Notes under the pieces: generated by a model
Seen by the model: the letters and a program-made list of their open reading frames with translations, nothing else
Databases searched by the model: none
Told to the model about the DNA's origin: nothing
Position numbers and translations under genes: made by a program
Part shown: positions 1 through 9,580 of the stretch, piece by piece
Layout of the letters: each line of letters starts with the position of its first letter
Position numbering within the stretch: the stretch's first letter is position 1
Assembly (NCBI GenBank): GCA_027531565.1
Contig: JAPZSB010000007.1
Location: 558,001 to 622,000 of the forward strand
Direction: 5' to 3'
Length of the DNA: 64,000 bases
Source of the DNA: Beijerinckiaceae bacterium
GTDB lineage: Bacteria > Pseudomonadota > Alphaproteobacteria > Rhizobiales > Beijerinckiaceae

Positions 1-23
1 CTGGACCCCGGAAGGAGCCCACC

Positions 24-1022
24 ATGTCCCGCGCCGTCATGTCCTGTCTGTCCCCCTCTCCGTCCGCCGAGCCTGCGCAGCGGGCGTTGGAGCGGCCCGC
101 CCCGACCCTGCGGGCACCGGTTGCTTTCGGCGTCCCGTGCGGCGCCGGCGCTGGCGTTCCGGGGACGGAACTCGGGCCGGCGGCCGCCCGCCTGGCCGGA
201 CTCGCTGCCGCATTCGAGCATCTTGACCTGCCCTTCCGCGATGATGGCGATCTCACGCCGGAAGGGTTGGCCCCGCATCCCCGGCGGGCCGCCCTCGGCC
301 GTCACGCCGAGATCATCGCGAGCTGGATCCGGGCGGCGCATGATCACAGCGCGGCGCTGCTGCAGCAGGGTCAATGCCCGATCATGCTGGGCGGGGACCA
401 TGCGCTGGGCATGGGCTCGGTCAGCGCGGCTGCGCGGCATGCACGGGAACAGGGACGCCGCTTCATCCTGCTGTGGATCGACGCCCATGCGGATTTCAAC
501 ACGCCGGAGACCTCGCCCTCCGGCAACCTGCACGGCATGTCGCTGCAATTCCTCGCCGGGCATCCCGACCTCGCGAATCTGCTGCCGGGGCGAAACTTTC
601 CCGCCCTGCGGATGTCGGATGTCCATCTGATCGGCGCCCGCTCGCTCGACCGCCGCGAACGCGAGGCCGTGGCGGAAGCCGGCATCCGGTGCCATGACAT
701 GCGGGCCATCGACGAGTTCGGTGTCTGCGCCCTGCTGCGTGGCATTCTCGACGGGCTGGACCCGGCAGAAACCCATGTCCATGTCAGCTTCGATCTCGAC
801 GTGGTCGATCCCGGACTGGCCCCGGGCGTCGGCACGCCCGTTGCCGGCGGCCTGTCCTACCGGGAAGCGCATCTGCTGATGGAGATGCTCCACGAGAGCG
901 CGCTGGTGCGATCGGTGGATTTCGTCGAACTCAATCCGATGCTGGACCATGCGGGGCAGACGGCCCGCCTTCTGGTCGACCTCGCCGCGAGCCTGTTCGG
1001 CAAGACGATCATCCGGCGCTAG
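24..1022 (+). CDS. rocF: Arginase (ureohydrolase family)
   Basis: Predicted to hydrolyse L-arginine to ornithine and urea in the cytoplasm. The manganese-binding set of the family is visible: GGDH with His126, DAHAD with Asp153, His155 and Asp157, and SFDLD with Asp257 and Asp259. The NT...SGNLHGM stretch after DAHAD is typical of true arginases rather than agmatinases or formimidoylglutamases. Its 332 residues include about 45 extra low-complexity N-terminal residues before the conserved core, so a later start is possible, although a good GGAAGGAG precedes this ATG. It lies just upstream of a hut-linked ABC importer, which suits a nitrogen-scavenging locus. Confidence 0.88.
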   Translation: MSRAVMSCLSPSPSAEPAQRALERPAPTLRAPVAFGVPCGAGAGVPGTELGPAAARLAGLAAAFEHLDLPFRDDGDLTPEGLAPHPRRAALGRHAEIIASWIRAAHDHSAALLQQGQCPIMLGGDHALGMGSVSAAARHAREQGRRFILLWIDAHADFNTPETSPSGNLHGMSLQFLAGHPDLANLLPGRNFPALRMSDVHLIGARSLDRREREAVAEAGIRCHDMRAIDEFGVCALLRGILDGLDPAETHVHVSFDLDVVDPGLAPGVGTPVAGGLSYREAHLLMEMLHESALVRSVDFVELNPMLDHAGQTARLLVDLAASLFGKTIIRR

Positions 1023-1112
1023 CGCCCAAGCAAGCAGGTTGATCCGAGCAGGACAGGCCCCGCCCAAACGGCCGGCACGCTGCCCCCGGAATGGCCAGAA
1101 GAAGGCTCGCGG

Positions 1113-1147
1113 GCTAGACAAATCACGCGATTAATTTGTCTAGACAT
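1113..1147. promoter_or_regulatory. Candidate HutC operator upstream of the ABC importer
   Basis: The perfect 10-bp palindrome TGTCTAGACA (1137-1146) follows a second half-site, so TAGACAAAT at 1115-1123 and ATTTGTCTA at 1134-1142 form an inverted pair. The same core occurs with one change (TGTATAGACA) between hutF and hutI. GntR/HutC-type repressors bind palindromes of this kind. Assignment to HutC is inferred from sharing and location. Confidence 0.65.
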
Positions 1148-1205
1148 AAAAACCGGCCGATGCTTCAATCCCCCTCAGGGAAAACCACAACACGGGGAGT
1201 TCGTC

Positions 1206-2162
1206 ATGCTGTCGCGCCGCCTTGCCACCCTTGCTCTTGCCGGCTCGATGCTGGCCGGCTCCGCCTTCGCCGCGCTGGCGCAGGACACCAAGGTCTCGAT
1301 CGGGATTTCCGGCTGGACCGGCTTCGCCCCGCTGACCCTCGCGAAGGAAGCCGGGATCTTCGCGAAGAACGGCCTCGACGTGACGATCAAGAAGATCCCG
1401 CAGGCCTCCCGGCATCTCGCGATCCTCTCGGGCGACATCCAGTGCGCGGCAACGACGGTCGAGACCTGGATTGTCTGGAACGCCAATGGCGTCCCGACCA
1501 AGCAGATCTTCCAGCTCGACAAGAGCTACGGCGCTGACGGCATGGTCGTCCGCAACTCGGTCAACAAGATCACCGAACTCAAGGGCAAGACCGTCGCCGC
1601 CTCTGCACCGGGCACCGCGCCCTATTTCACGCTGGCCTGGTTCCTCAAGAAGAACGGGCTCTCGGTGAAAGACGTCACGGTGGTCAACATGGAGCCGGGC
1701 CCGGCCGCGCAGGCCTTCATTGCCGGCCAGAACGATGCCGCGATGACCTATGAACCCTTCCTTTCGGCCGTGCGCGCCGCGCCGCAGGCCGGCAAGATCA
1801 TCGCCACCACGCTCGACTATCCGATGGTGATGGACACGTTCGGCTGCTCGAACGACTTCCTTGCCAAGAACGAGAAGGCCGCGCAGGCGCTGACCAACAG
1901 CTATTTCCAGGCGCTCGAGATGATCGCGAAGGAGCCGGAAAAGGCGAACACGATCATGGGCGCGGATGTGAAGCAGACGGCCGAGGCCTTTGCCAAGTCG
2001 GCCTCGTATCTTCGCTGGCAGGACAAGGCTGCGAACCAGAAGTTCTTCGCCGGCGAACATGCCGCCTTCTCGAACGAGGCGGCAGACCTTCTGCTCGAAC
2101 TGGGAATCATCAAGCAGAAGCCGGATATGTCGGCCCTGACCGATACCCGCTTCATCAAGTGA
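1206..2162 (+). CDS. ABC transporter substrate-binding protein, SsuA/NMT1-like
   Basis: Periplasmic binding protein of 318 residues. It has a Sec signal peptide (basic MLSRR, hydrophobic stretch, Ala-rich cleavage region near residue 25) followed by the type II periplasmic fold of the SsuA/THI5/NMT1 group (TGFAPLTLAKEAGIF, SGDIQCA, AAQAFIAGQNDAA). It is the first gene of an importer operon with the permease at 2218 and the ATPase at 2988. Relatives bind taurine, sulfonates, pyrimidine precursors or other small organic ligands. The ligand is not readable here. The upstream HutC-like element suggests histidine, urocanate or a related imidazole, but that is inference. Confidence 0.85.
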   Translation: MLSRRLATLALAGSMLAGSAFAALAQDTKVSIGISGWTGFAPLTLAKEAGIFAKNGLDVTIKKIPQASRHLAILSGDIQCAATTVETWIVWNANGVPTKQIFQLDKSYGADGMVVRNSVNKITELKGKTVAASAPGTAPYFTLAWFLKKNGLSVKDVTVVNMEPGPAAQAFIAGQNDAAMTYEPFLSAVRAAPQAGKIIATTLDYPMVMDTFGCSNDFLAKNEKAAQALTNSYFQALEMIAKEPEKANTIMGADVKQTAEAFAKSASYLRWQDKAANQKFFAGEHAAFSNEAADLLLELGIIKQKPDMSALTDTRFIK

Positions 2163-2168
2163 TCTGAC

Positions 2169-2191
2169 AGAGGCGCCACGCGGGCGCCTCT
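2169..2191 (+). other. Intercistronic hairpin inside the importer operon
   Basis: Stem AGAGGCGCC / GGCGCCTCT (9 bp) with loop ACGCG begins 7 bases after the binding-protein stop and ends 26 bases before the permease start. No T-run follows, so it is not a classic terminator. Hairpins here commonly stabilise the upstream message or partly attenuate, giving more binding protein than permease. Confidence 0.6.
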
Positions 2192-2217
2192 CCTCCCCGC
2201 TGGATCGGAACCTCCGG

Positions 2218-2991
2218 ATGCGCCCGCTCGAGCCGATTTCCCAGAAGGCCAGAACGGTCCTGGGCTTCAGTTTCTTCGTGCTGTTCTTCGCCGCCTGGGC
2301 CATCGCAACCCTGGGAGGCTTCGTGCCGAAGATCTTCCTGGCCGACCCGCTGACCATGGTCAGTGACGGCTGGCGCCTGCTGACCGCCTTCAATTTCGGC
2401 ATCGACATCCTGATCACGATCTGGCGCGTCGTCGGCGGATTCATCCTCGCAGCGATCGTCGCCGTGCCGCTCGGCATCCTGATGGGCGCCTACAAGCCGA
2501 TCGAGGCCTTTTTCGAGCCCTTCGTCTCCTTCGCCCGCTACCTGCCCGCCTCGGCTTTCGTACCGCTGCTGATCCTGTGGGCCGGGCTTGGCGAGACGCA
2601 GAAGCTGCTCGTGATCTTCATCGGCTCGGTCTTCCAGATCATCCTGATGGTGGCGGTGGTGGTCGGCCAGACCCGGCGAGACCTTGTCGAGGCCGCCTAC
2701 ACGCTCGGGGCCGGCGATGACGGTGTGGTCCGCCGGGTTCTCATCCCCATGAATGCGCCGGAAATCGCCGAGATCCTGCGCCTCGTGCTCGGCTGGGCAT
2801 GGACCTATGTGATCGTTGCGGAACTGATCGGCTCCTCGACCGGGATCGGCCACATGATCATCGACAGCCAGGCCCTGATGGCCACGGGCCAGATCATCTT
2901 CGGGATCATCGTGATCGGGCTCATCGGCCTTGTCTCCGATTTCGCGTTCAAGCTGGCGAACCGCCGGCTCTTCCCGTGGCGGCTGGCATGA
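2218..2991 (+). CDS. ABC transporter permease, SsuC/TauC-like
   Basis: Inner-membrane permease of 257 residues with about six hydrophobic segments (GFSFFVLFFAAWAIATLGG, LVIFIGSVFQIILMVAVVV, IIFGIIVIGLIGLVSDFAF). It has the EAA-type cytoplasmic loop (EAAYTLGAGDDGVVRRVLIP) that contacts the ATPase. It belongs to the BPD_transp_1 group paired with SsuA-like binding proteins. The ATPase gene overlaps its end by four bases (ATGA), indicating translational coupling. Confidence 0.88.
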   Translation: MRPLEPISQKARTVLGFSFFVLFFAAWAIATLGGFVPKIFLADPLTMVSDGWRLLTAFNFGIDILITIWRVVGGFILAAIVAVPLGILMGAYKPIEAFFEPFVSFARYLPASAFVPLLILWAGLGETQKLLVIFIGSVFQIILMVAVVVGQTRRDLVEAAYTLGAGDDGVVRRVLIPMNAPEIAEILRLVLGWAWTYVIVAELIGSSTGIGHMIIDSQALMATGQIIFGIIVIGLIGLVSDFAFKLANRRLFPWRLA

Positions 2992-3770
2992 GCAAGCTCG
3001 TCATCGAGAATGTGTCGCGCGTGTTTCCCGGCGTGCATGGCGGCGCCCCAGTCACGGCGCTCCAACCGACAAACCTGACGGTCGGCGACAATGATTTCGT
3101 CACGATCCTCGGCCCGTCAGGCTGTGGCAAGTCGACCCTGCTGCGCATGGTTGCGGGGCTTGACCGCCCCTCGACGGGGACCATCTCGCTCGACGGCAAG
3201 GCGGTGACGCGGCCAGGGCCGGATCGCGGCATGGTCTTCCAGAGCTATACGCTGTTTCCCTGGCTGACCATTGCCGAGAACATCGCCTTCGGCCTGCGCG
3301 AGAAGGGAGTCGGCGAGCAGGAGTCGCGCGAGATCGTGGCGGCCTATATCGACCGCGTCGGCCTGCGAGGGTTCGAGAATCACTGGCCGAAGCAGCTTTC
3401 GGGCGGTATGCAGCAGCGGACAGCGATTGCCCGCGCGCTGGCCAATGATCCGGCTGTCCTGCTGCTCGACGAGCCGTTCGGTGCGCTGGACAACCAGACG
3501 CGCGCGCTGATGCAGGAATTGCTCCTCGGCATCTGGGAGCGGGACAAGAAGACCGTTCTCTTCGTCACGCATGATATCGAGGAGGCGATCTTCATGGCGA
3601 CGCGCTGCCTCGTCATGTCGGCCCGGCCCGGCCGCATCAAGGCTGACCTGCCGATCGACCTGCCGCATCCCCGGCACTACACGATCAAGACCGCACCGGA
3701 ATTCTCGGCGCTCAAGGCCCGTATGACCGAGGAAATCCGCGCCGAGGCCGTCCTCGCCGCAGCGCATTGA
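2988..3770 (+). CDS. ABC transporter ATP-binding protein, SsuB/TauB-like
   Basis: Cytoplasmic ATPase of the importer, 260 residues. Walker A GPSGCGKST lies near residue 40, Q-loop FQSYTLFPW, signature LSGGMQQR, Walker B LLLDEPFGALD and the H-loop THDIEEA. The start is the ATG in the ATGA overlap with the permease. The convergent hutC stop lies 3 bases beyond its end, so there is no room for an intergenic terminator. Confidence 0.92.
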   Translation: MSKLVIENVSRVFPGVHGGAPVTALQPTNLTVGDNDFVTILGPSGCGKSTLLRMVAGLDRPSTGTISLDGKAVTRPGPDRGMVFQSYTLFPWLTIAENIAFGLREKGVGEQESREIVAAYIDRVGLRGFENHWPKQLSGGMQQRTAIARALANDPAVLLLDEPFGALDNQTRALMQELLLGIWERDKKTVLFVTHDIEEAIFMATRCLVMSARPGRIKADLPIDLPHPRHYTIKTAPEFSALKARMTEEIRAEAVLAAAH

Positions 3771-3773
3771 GAC

Positions 3774-4532
3774 TCAGCTGATCAACGGCCCGCCAGGCCG
3801 GAAATGGCTTGTCAGCTGGTGCCTGTCTCCCGGATAGGTCAGCCGCACCCAGGTGATCGTCGCATCGCCCTGCCATGTCCGGCGCTCGATGGCGAGGCAG
3901 GCGGATTTCTTTGGGACACCGAGCAATGTGGCGATCCGCTGATCCGCCAGTTCGGCCTGGATGACATGCTCGGCATTCGTCCACGGCACCACATCCAGCA
4001 GCCAGGTCCCGGGCGGCGAGACGAGGAACGGTTCCTCGCGGGCGGCAGGCACGACGGCGAGATTCATCAGACGATCCTCGACCACGAAAGGATGTTCGTT
4101 GGCAAAATGCCTTACCGACAGGGCGAGGACACGCCCCCCTGGCGTGACGCGCAACTGCAGCGCATCATCCGTCGTCATGGCCCGCTCCTGCCGGGTCAGG
4201 ATCTCGAAGCGATAGGCCTTTCCCTTGGCGAGGATCTCGGCCTTGATGTCCTGGATGTTGAGGATTGTCTCCTGAGAGCGCGGCATGGCGACGAAGGAGC
4301 CCGACCGCCGCCGGCGGATGATCAGACCAGCCTTGGCCAATGCAGAGAGCGCCTTGTTCACGGTCATCCGGGAACAGTGATACTGTGCCTGCAATTCATG
4401 CTCCGGCGGCACGCGCGAACCGGGAACCCATTGCCCCGAGGCAATGCGGGCCTGAAGATCCCGCTGGATCTCGAGATAGCGCGGCAGGGGTGAAGCGGGT
4501 TCGGACACGGTGTCAGCCTTCCCCTTGGCCAT
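3774..4532 (-). CDS. hutC: Histidine utilisation repressor, GntR/HutC family
   Basis: Transcriptional repressor of 252 residues. The N-terminal GntR winged helix (about residues 15-85: LQARIASGQWVPGSRVPPEHEL, SRMTVNKALSALAKAGLI) is followed by a UTRA effector domain (about 100-245; EDRLMNLAVVP, RRTWQGDATITWVRLTYPG). In known HutC proteins urocanate is the inducer. The gene follows hutF with a 6-base gap, so the regulator is made within its own regulon. Probable targets are the elements at 1137-1146 and 5967-5976. Confidence 0.92.
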   Translation of the reverse strand: MAKGKADTVSEPASPLPRYLEIQRDLQARIASGQWVPGSRVPPEHELQAQYHCSRMTVNKALSALAKAGLIIRRRRSGSFVAMPRSQETILNIQDIKAEILAKGKAYRFEILTRQERAMTTDDALQLRVTPGGRVLALSVRHFANEHPFVVEDRLMNLAVVPAAREEPFLVSPPGTWLLDVVPWTNAEHVIQAELADQRIATLLGVPKKSACLAIERRTWQGDATITWVRLTYPGDRHQLTSHFRPGGPLIS

Positions 4533-4538
4533 CGAAAT

Positions 4539-5903
4539 CTACCGGCCGGCCAGCTTGCGGATCACCTGCTTATAGCGGCTTGCCAGCACGGCGTGATCCC
4601 TGTGCCGGCCGCCCTCCACAAGCCGCTTGCCCCGGACATAGACCTGGTCGATCGCTGCGCGGCCGGCACAGAAGACATAGCCGTCGAGATGGCGGTCTCC
4701 TGAAGCGGCAACGAGATCGGGATGATCTTCCGCGAGGCAGACAATATCGGCATTCTGTCCGACCTGAAGGCCGGCTATGGGCTGCGCCAGCGCTTGGGCG
4801 CCCCCGGCGAGGGCCGCACGATAGAGGGCCCCGCCGGTCGATTCGCCCTCGACCTGCGCGCTGACATTGCGCGCCCTGTGGGCAAGGCGTTGGCTGTATT
4901 CGAGCTGGCGCAATTCGCCCGGTGCGGAGATCTCGACATTCGAATCCGTGCCGACGCCGAAACGTCCGCCCTGCGCCATGTATTCCGCCAGCCGGAACGT
5001 GCCGTCGCCGAGATTGGCTTCGGTAATCGGACAGAGACCGGCCACGGCACCGCTCCCGGCGAGATGGCGGGTTTCCGCCTCGTTGAGATGGGTGGCATGG
5101 ACAAGGCACCAGCGGGAATCGACGGCGACATGGTCGAACAGCCATTCGACCGGCCGACGGCCGGACCACGCGATGCAATCCTCGACTTCCTTCATCTGCT
5201 CCGCGATGTGGATATGCACCGGCCCCTCGGGCCAGGCCTCGATCAGGGCGAGCAGCTCATCCGGGGCCACGGCCCGCAGCGAATGGGGCGCGATGCCCAG
5301 CCGGGCCCCGTGCAATGTTTCAACGGCCGCGCGCGCACCCTCCATCAGCCGGTGGAACCCTCCGGAATCATTCAGGAAGCGCCGCTGCCCCTCATGGGGC
5401 GGGGCCGAACCGAAGCCGCCATGGGCATAGAAGACCGGCAGCAGCGTCAGCCCGATCCCGGAGGCGCCGGCTGCCGCGACGATCCGGCCAGCCAGTTCTG
5501 CCCGGTCAGCATAGGGTTGGCCGGCACGGTCGTGATGCAGATAGTGGAACTCGCCGACGGCGGTGAAGCCGGCTTCCAGCATCTCCATGAAAGCGAAGGC
5601 GGCGATGGCCTCGACATCCTCCGGGTCCAGGAGGCCGAGGAAACGGTACATGACCTGCCGCCAGGACCAGAAACTGTCGGCCGCCGGGCCGCGGGTCTCG
5701 GCAAGGCCGGCCATGGCGCGCTGGAACGTATGGCTGTGGAGGCTGCCCAGCCCGGGCAGCGCGACGGCGCCGGAAACGCCGCCCGCTGGCATCGACGCAT
5801 CGCGCTGGACCGACCGGATCATGCCGCCCTCGCAGGTCAGCAGGACATTCTCGGCCCAGCCTTCCGGCAGCAGCGCACGGGTGAAGAACAGGGTATCGGC
5901 CAT
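4539..5903 (-). CDS. hutF: Formimidoylglutamate deiminase
   Basis: Converts N-formimidoyl-L-glutamate to N-formyl-L-glutamate plus ammonia, the fourth step of the five-step route. The 454-residue amidohydrolase has metal ligands visible as HSHTF near residue 57, a HATHLN strand and the GTDSNVE motif near residue 318. It is divergent from hutI, and the 102-base gap carries the second HutC-like element. Presence of HutF together with HutG (formylglutamate deformylase) defines the Pseudomonas-type pathway rather than the formimidoylglutamase route. Confidence 0.92.
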   Translation of the reverse strand: MADTLFFTRALLPEGWAENVLLTCEGGMIRSVQRDASMPAGGVSGAVALPGLGSLHSHTFQRAMAGLAETRGPAADSFWSWRQVMYRFLGLLDPEDVEAIAAFAFMEMLEAGFTAVGEFHYLHHDRAGQPYADRAELAGRIVAAAGASGIGLTLLPVFYAHGGFGSAPPHEGQRRFLNDSGGFHRLMEGARAAVETLHGARLGIAPHSLRAVAPDELLALIEAWPEGPVHIHIAEQMKEVEDCIAWSGRRPVEWLFDHVAVDSRWCLVHATHLNEAETRHLAGSGAVAGLCPITEANLGDGTFRLAEYMAQGGRFGVGTDSNVEISAPGELRQLEYSQRLAHRARNVSAQVEGESTGGALYRAALAGGAQALAQPIAGLQVGQNADIVCLAEDHPDLVAASGDRHLDGYVFCAGRAAIDQVYVRGKRLVEGGRHRDHAVLASRYKQVIRKLAGR

Positions 5904-5962
5904 CCGGAAACTCCCGTTGCTCGGTTCTCCAAAAACCTGCTGGACATTAGCGCGGTTCGGCT

Positions 5963-5980
5963 ATTATGTATAGACAAATT
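5963..5980. promoter_or_regulatory. Candidate HutC operator between hutF and hutI
   Basis: TGTATAGACA at 5967-5976 differs in one base from TGTCTAGACA upstream of the importer, and the flank ACAAATTAA resembles the half-sites there. It overlaps -10-like sequence (TATTAT, TATGTA) for hutI and lies 64 bases before the hutF start, so one bound dimer could shut both promoters. Confidence 0.68.
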
Positions 5981-6005
5981 AACCGATCACTCGGGAGGCC
6001 TCCCC

Positions 6006-7214
6006 ATGCAGATGGATCGTCTCTGGCGGCATGTGAACCTCGCCACGATGGCGGAAGGCGGCCCCTTTGCGCAGACGATCCGGGATGCCTGCCTCGGCGT
6101 GAAGGATGGCCGGATCGTGCATATCGGCCGTGACGCGGATCTCCCGGCCGGCCTCTCCGTGGCCGAGGAAGTCGACTGCGAGGGGCGCTGGATGACGCCC
6201 GGGCTGATCGATTGCCACACCCATCTCGTGCATGGCGGAAACCGTGCCCGGGAATTCGAGATGCGCCTCAACGGAGCGACCTACGAGGAGATCGCCAAGG
6301 CCGGCGGCGGCATTCTCTCGACCGTCAAGGCCACGCGCGCCGCCTCCGAGGATGAGCTGGTGGCCAGCGCCCTGCCCCGCCTCGACGCCCTGCTTGCCGA
6401 AGGCGTGACGACCGTGGAGATCAAATCCGGATACGGCCTCGATCGCAACACGGAATGGAATTGCCTCCGCGCAGCACGCCGGCTCGGGAAGGAACGACCG
6501 GTTGCCGTGCGGGCGACCTATCTCGGCGCGCACGCGATCCCGCCGGAATGGCGTGACAATCGAGCCGGCTATGTCGACTTTGTGGCCCGGGAGATGCTGC
6601 CGGCCCTCGCCGAAGCCGGCCTTGCCGATGCAGTGGATGCCTTCTGCGAGGGCATTGCCTTCACCCCGGATGAGACCGCCGCAATCTTCGCGGAGGCCCG
6701 CCTCCTCGGCCTGCCCGTCAAGCTCCACGCGGATCAGCTTTCCAATCTCGGTGGGGCTGCGCTCGCTGCCGCGCATGCGGCACTGTCGGCCGATCATTGC
6801 GAATACACCGATATAAAGGGCGCCGAAGCAATGGCCCGCGCCGGCACCGTAGCGGTGCTGCTGCCGGGCGCTTTCTATTTCCTGCGCGAAACGCAGAAGC
6901 CCCCGGTCGAGGCCTTCCGCGCGGCCGGCACGCGGATGGCGCTGGCCACCGATTGCAACCCCGGTTCCTCGCCGCTGACGTCGCTTCTGCTGACCATGAA
7001 CATGGGCGCGACCTTCTTCCGCATGACGGTGGCCGAATGCCTCGCCGGCGTGACCCGGGAAGCGGCGCGTGCGCTGGGACTGCAGCACGAGACCGGCACG
7101 CTCGAACCCGGCAAGCGTGCGGATCTCGCCATCTGGTCCATCTCCGACCCGGCGGAACTCGTCTACCGGATCGGCTTCAACCCGCTGCACCAACGAATCT
7201 GGAGGGGCGCATGA
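6006..7214 (+). CDS. hutI: Imidazolonepropionase
   Basis: Opens the ring of 4-imidazolone-5-propionate to give N-formimidoyl-L-glutamate. The protein has 402 residues from an ATG preceded by GGGAGG. The amidohydrolase metal site is seen as [10 protein letters not shown] near residue 75, KLHADQLS with its histidine near 240, a following DHCEY, and the [10 protein letters not shown] segment. An in-frame upstream extension exists, but it runs through the promoter and is not conserved-looking. The stop overlaps the hutH start (ATGA). Confidence 0.94.
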   Translation: MQMDRLWRHVNLATMAEGGPFAQTIRDACLGVKDGRIVHIGRDADLPAGLSVAEEVDCEGRWMTPGLIDCHTHLVHGGNRAREFEMRLNGATYEEIAKAGGGILSTVKATRAASEDELVASALPRLDALLAEGVTTVEIKSGYGLDRNTEWNCLRAARRLGKERPVAVRATYLGAHAIPPEWRDNRAGYVDFVAREMLPALAEAGLADAVDAFCEGIAFTPDETAAIFAEARLLGLPVKLHADQLSNLGGAALAAAHAALSADHCEYTDIKGAEAMARAGTVAVLLPGAFYFLRETQKPPVEAFRAAGTRMALATDCNPGSSPLTSLLLTMNMGATFFRMTVAECLAGVTREAARALGLQHETGTLEPGKRADLAIWSISDPAELVYRIGFNPLHQRIWRGA

Positions 7215-8749
7215 CGCGCATCGTTCTGAAACCCGGCGCGGTCAGCCTCGCCGAATGGCGGATGATCCGGGATGGCGCCGGGGTGGCGGTCGATCCGGCC
7301 AGCCTGCCGGCGATCGACCGGTCAGCCGCGGCAGTGACGGCGATCCTCGCCAAGGGCGAGCCCGTCTACGGGATCAATACCGGCTTCGGCAAGCTGGCCA
7401 TGGTGCGGATCGCCGATGCGGATCTCGCGCGCCTGCAGCGGAACATCGTGCTGTCGCATGCGGCCGGGACCGGCGCTCCGATGCCGGCGGGAATCGTGCG
7501 CCTGATGATGGCGCTGAAGCTGGCCAGCCTGGCACAGGGCGCTTCGGGTGTGAGCCGGGCAACGGTGAGGATGCTGGAAACGCTGCTCAACCGCGATCTG
7601 ATCCCGGTTGTACCGCAGCAGGGCTCGGTCGGTGCGTCCGGCGATCTGGCGCCGCTTTCGCACATGACAGCCGCAATGATCGGTGTCGGGCATTTCCTTG
7701 TCGGCGGCCGGCCGGTCGGGGCCGGAAAGGCCCTGAAGGAGGCCGGGCTTGAACCCCTGGTGCTGGGCCCGAAGGAAGGCCTTGCCCTCCTCAACGGCAC
7801 GCAATTCTCGACGGCCTATGCGCTGGCCGGGCTGTTCGAGGCGGAGGCTCTGTTCCAGTCCGCCCTTGTCACCGGCGCCCTGTCGACCGATGCCGCCCGG
7901 GGCTCCGATACGCCCTTCGATCCGCGCATCCACCAGCTCCGGCGGCATCGCGGCCAGATCGAGACGGCGGCGGCGTTGAGGGCGCTGATGCAGGGGTCCG
8001 CGATCCGGGCTTCGCATCTCACCGGGGATGACCGTGTGCAGGACCCCTATTGTCTCCGCTGCCAGCCGCAGGTGATGGGCGCGGCGCTCGACCTGCTGCG
8101 CCAGGCGGCAACGACCCTCGCCACGGAAAGCAATGGCGTTTCAGACAATCCGCTGATCTTCGCGGAAACAGGCGAAGCACTGTCGGGCGGGAATTTCCAT
8201 GCCGAGCCTGTGGCCTTTGCGGCCGACATGATCGCCATGGCGATCTGCGAGATCGGCTCGCTGGCGGAACGGCGCATCGCCATGCTGGTCGACCCGGCCC
8301 TGTCGGGCCTGCCGGCCTTCCTCACCCCCAAGCCGGGCCTCAATTCCGGCTTCATGATCCCCCAGGTGACGGCGGCGGCGCTGGTTTCGGAAAACAAGCA
8401 GAGGGCCTTCCCGGCCTCGGTCGATTCGATCCCGACCTCGGCCAACCAGGAAGATCATGTCTCCATGGCGGCGCATGGCGCGCGGCGGCTGGTCGACATG
8501 GCTGCCAATCTCCGCGCCATTCTCGGCATCGAGCTGCTGGCGGCCGCTCAGGGCTGCGATTTCCACGCACCGCTGGCGACCAGCCCGGCGCTGCGGCCCG
8601 TCATGGCGGCCCTCCGCGCCCGCGTGCCGATGCTGGAGGATGACCGCCATTTCCACCCCGACATGGAAGCCGCCATCGCGCTGGTCGGACCGGATCTGCC
8701 GCGCCTCGCCGGGCTGCCCCTGCCCTCGAGCCTCGAGGTCGCCGCATGA
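7211..8749 (+). CDS. hutH: Histidine ammonia-lyase
   Basis: Removes ammonia from L-histidine to give urocanate, the first step. The 512-residue enzyme carries Ala142-Ser143-Gly144 within [11 protein letters not shown], the triad that cyclises into the MIO electrophile. Further family signatures are [11 protein letters not shown] near residue 54 and [14 protein letters not shown] near 277. It overlaps both neighbours by four bases, so hutI, hutH and hutG are translationally coupled. Confidence 0.96.
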   Translation: MTRIVLKPGAVSLAEWRMIRDGAGVAVDPASLPAIDRSAAAVTAILAKGEPVYGINTGFGKLAMVRIADADLARLQRNIVLSHAAGTGAPMPAGIVRLMMALKLASLAQGASGVSRATVRMLETLLNRDLIPVVPQQGSVGASGDLAPLSHMTAAMIGVGHFLVGGRPVGAGKALKEAGLEPLVLGPKEGLALLNGTQFSTAYALAGLFEAEALFQSALVTGALSTDAARGSDTPFDPRIHQLRRHRGQIETAAALRALMQGSAIRASHLTGDDRVQDPYCLRCQPQVMGAALDLLRQAATTLATESNGVSDNPLIFAETGEALSGGNFHAEPVAFAADMIAMAICEIGSLAERRIAMLVDPALSGLPAFLTPKPGLNSGFMIPQVTAAALVSENKQRAFPASVDSIPTSANQEDHVSMAAHGARRLVDMAANLRAILGIELLAAAQGCDFHAPLATSPALRPVMAALRARVPMLEDDRHFHPDMEAAIALVGPDLPRLAGLPLPSSLEVAA

Positions 8750-9570
8750 GCACCGCTCCCGACTGGCTCGAGATAACGGAAGGCCCGGCGCCGCTGATCC
8801 TCAGCCTGCCGCATACGGGGACGGAGATACCGCCCGACATCGAGGCCGAACTCCTGTCGCCCTGGCTTTCCCGCAAGGATGCCGATTGGTGGATCGAGCA
8901 GCTTTACGCCTTTGCCGGCGACCTTGGCGCCACGATGATCCGGACGCGGATCTCGCGCACCGTGATCGATGTCAATCGCGATCCCTCGGGACAATCGCTC
9001 TATCCCGGCATGGCGACGACCGAGCTTTGCCCGAGCACGACCTTTGATGGCGAGCCGCTCTATCCCGACGCGGCGCCGGATGCCGATACCGTCGCGCGCC
9101 GCCGTGCGACGTATTTCGATCCGTATCACGCCGCGCTGGCAGGCCAGATCGCGCGTCTCCGGGCCCTTCACCCGGCCATCGTCCTCTATGATTGCCATTC
9201 GATCCGCTCGGAAATCCCCCGGCTGTTCGAGGGAACGCTGCCGCATCTCAATCTCGGCACGAACAGCGGAAAAGCCTGCGCGCAGGCGCTGGAGGCGCGG
9301 CTCGCCGCGATCGGCATGGCCTCGCCCTTCAGCTTCGTTGCCAATGGGCGTTTCAAGGGCGGTTTCATCACGCGGCATCATGGCGATCCGGCCGCCGGCA
9401 TCCATGCCGTTCAGATGGAACTGGCCTGCCGCGCCTATCTCGACGAGCCACCGGGACCGGTCAGCGAAGCGAACTGGCCGACGCCGTTCGACGATGCCTA
9501 TGCCGCCCCGATCCGGGCGACGCTTCGTGCCCTGCTCGAAACCTGCCTTGATTTCGTCCGACCCTCGTGA
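8746..9570 (+). CDS. hutG: N-formylglutamate deformylase
   Basis: Hydrolyses N-formyl-L-glutamate to glutamate and formate, the last step. The 274-residue protein belongs to the FGase family, shown by [11 protein letters not shown] near residue 20, DVNRDPSG near residue 77, and [12 protein letters not shown] and [13 protein letters not shown] further on. It is unrelated to the arginase-type HutG. It overlaps hutH by four bases and is followed after 10 bases by hutU. Confidence 0.93.
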   Translation: MSTAPDWLEITEGPAPLILSLPHTGTEIPPDIEAELLSPWLSRKDADWWIEQLYAFAGDLGATMIRTRISRTVIDVNRDPSGQSLYPGMATTELCPSTTFDGEPLYPDAAPDADTVARRRATYFDPYHAALAGQIARLRALHPAIVLYDCHSIRSEIPRLFEGTLPHLNLGTNSGKACAQALEARLAAIGMASPFSFVANGRFKGGFITRHHGDPAAGIHAVQMELACRAYLDEPPGPVSEANWPTPFDDAYAAPIRATLRALLETCLDFVRPS

Positions 9571-9580
9571 GGAACACGCC

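Noticed and set aside
24-1022. Formimidoylglutamase (arginase-type HutG) as the identity of the first gene
   Set aside because: The NT...SGNLHGM stretch after DAHAD fits arginase, and the HutF plus deformylase-type HutG route already covers formimidoylglutamate.
4722-6005. N-terminal extension of hutI by more than 400 codons
   Set aside because: The extension is antisense to hutF and crosses the divergent promoter and operator. A good ribosome site precedes the ATG at 6006.
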